Below the pieces are notes generated by a model, which was not told where the DNA came from, did no database searches, and saw only the letters and a program-made list of their open reading frames with translations. The position numbers and the translations under genes were made by a program. From contig CP029803.1 in assembly GCA_003226295.1 (NCBI GenBank), forward strand, positions 1,545,477 through 1,609,476: DNA of 64,000 nucleotides. The letters are read 5' to 3'. The first letter of the stretch is position 1; each line of letters starts with the position of its first letter. Source of the DNA: Candidatus Moanabacter tarae (GTDB lineage Bacteria; Verrucomicrobiota; Verrucomicrobiia; Opitutales; UBA2987). Below are positions 63,811 through 64,000 of the stretch, piece after piece.

Positions 63811-64000
63811 TGGTCTTTTTAGATACCTTGATCAAACGATCTACGGTTTCTTTTACAAAGCTTTTCCCTATACCCGGGATACCAAAACCCACACCTGAGA
63901 CTCTATCGTATGTAACGGTTAATTCCAGTCTTATAGCTATTCCCGTGCAAAGACACATCCATTTCTATCAATTTTGAATCTAGATCAATGATTCGGTCTA
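63797..64000 (-). pseudogene. 3' end of a gene with an apparent frameshift, cut by window edge
   Basis: On the minus strand two adjoining frames both look coding. One reads IIDLDSKLIEMDVSLHGNSYK and stops at TAG near 63907. The other continues as IRLELTVTYDRVSGVGFGI and then to a stop at 63797-63799, inside the M16 start. A single-base shift near 63940 would join them into one frame. A real frameshift, a sequencing error or two chance frames are all possible. No family is assigned. Confidence 0.35.

Noticed and set aside
1-64000. CRISPR array, prophage, insertion sequence or toxin-antitoxin pair
   Set aside because: No regularly spaced repeats, transposase, integrase or phage proteins were seen on either strand.

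Overview
The window is a core-genome segment of a Gram-negative, LPS-making bacterium. The best guess is a Verrucomicrobiota member, probably Opitutae or Puniceicoccales-like. This rests on a fused lpxC-fabZ gene beside lpxA, heptose (hldA, gmhB) and hopanoid (hpnG, hpnN) genes, a divergent FtsZ in a long dcw cluster, DUF1501/DUF4399/M16 exported proteins and moderate GC (mid-40s by eye). No rRNA, tRNA, CRISPR, prophage or insertion sequence was recognised. The taxonomy is inferred from gene content, not from a marker-gene search.

Layout. 1-2.7 kb: the end of a hopanoid operon (hpnG, then hpnN running off the left edge). 3.1-6.3 kb: lipid A genes (lpxC-fabZ, lpxA, then a Gfo/Idh/MocA oxidoreductase). 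6.6-10.7 kb: efp, a thymidine-phosphorylase-like gene and argS. 10.8-13.8 kb: gmhB, hldA and an M24 peptidase. 14.1-22.9 kb: mixed metabolism (DUF192 lipoprotein, psd, nth, a fused glycine dehydrogenase, an FAH-family enzyme, a DUF4399 lipoprotein, acylphosphatase, one unknown). 23-31.2 kb: hppA, an exported hydratase-like protein, hisS, an HU protein, a ClpX-like ATPase, ubiE and an A-type Fe-S carrier. 31.2-35.5 kb: a long structured leader, rpoN, a tsaB-like gene and a Tat-exported DUF1501 protein.

35.6-53.3 kb is the division and cell wall cluster, all on the minus strand: mraZ, a small unknown ORF, rsmH, ftsL, ftsI, murE, murF, mraY, murD, a LysM lipoprotein, ftsW, murG, murB, ftsQ, ftsA, ftsZ. 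Many junctions are 4-base start/stop overlaps, so translation is probably coupled. murC and ddl are absent. 53.7-64 kb: tlyA, a metallo-beta-lactamase-like protein, nadK, a PpiD/SurA-like chaperone, miaA, trpA, an M16 peptidase and a broken gene at the edge.

There is no obvious new defence or mobile system. The unusual material is inside core genes and their control regions: signature residues are missing from several enzymes (ArgRS HIGH motif, thymidine phosphorylase active site, FtsZ T7 loop, MurE DNPR, an MBL metal site); a ClpX paralogue has no zinc finger but a second copy of its C-terminal small domain; tlyA has no usual start codon; a 10-bp-period triple repeat precedes mraZ; and a hairpin-rich 700-base stretch precedes rpoN.
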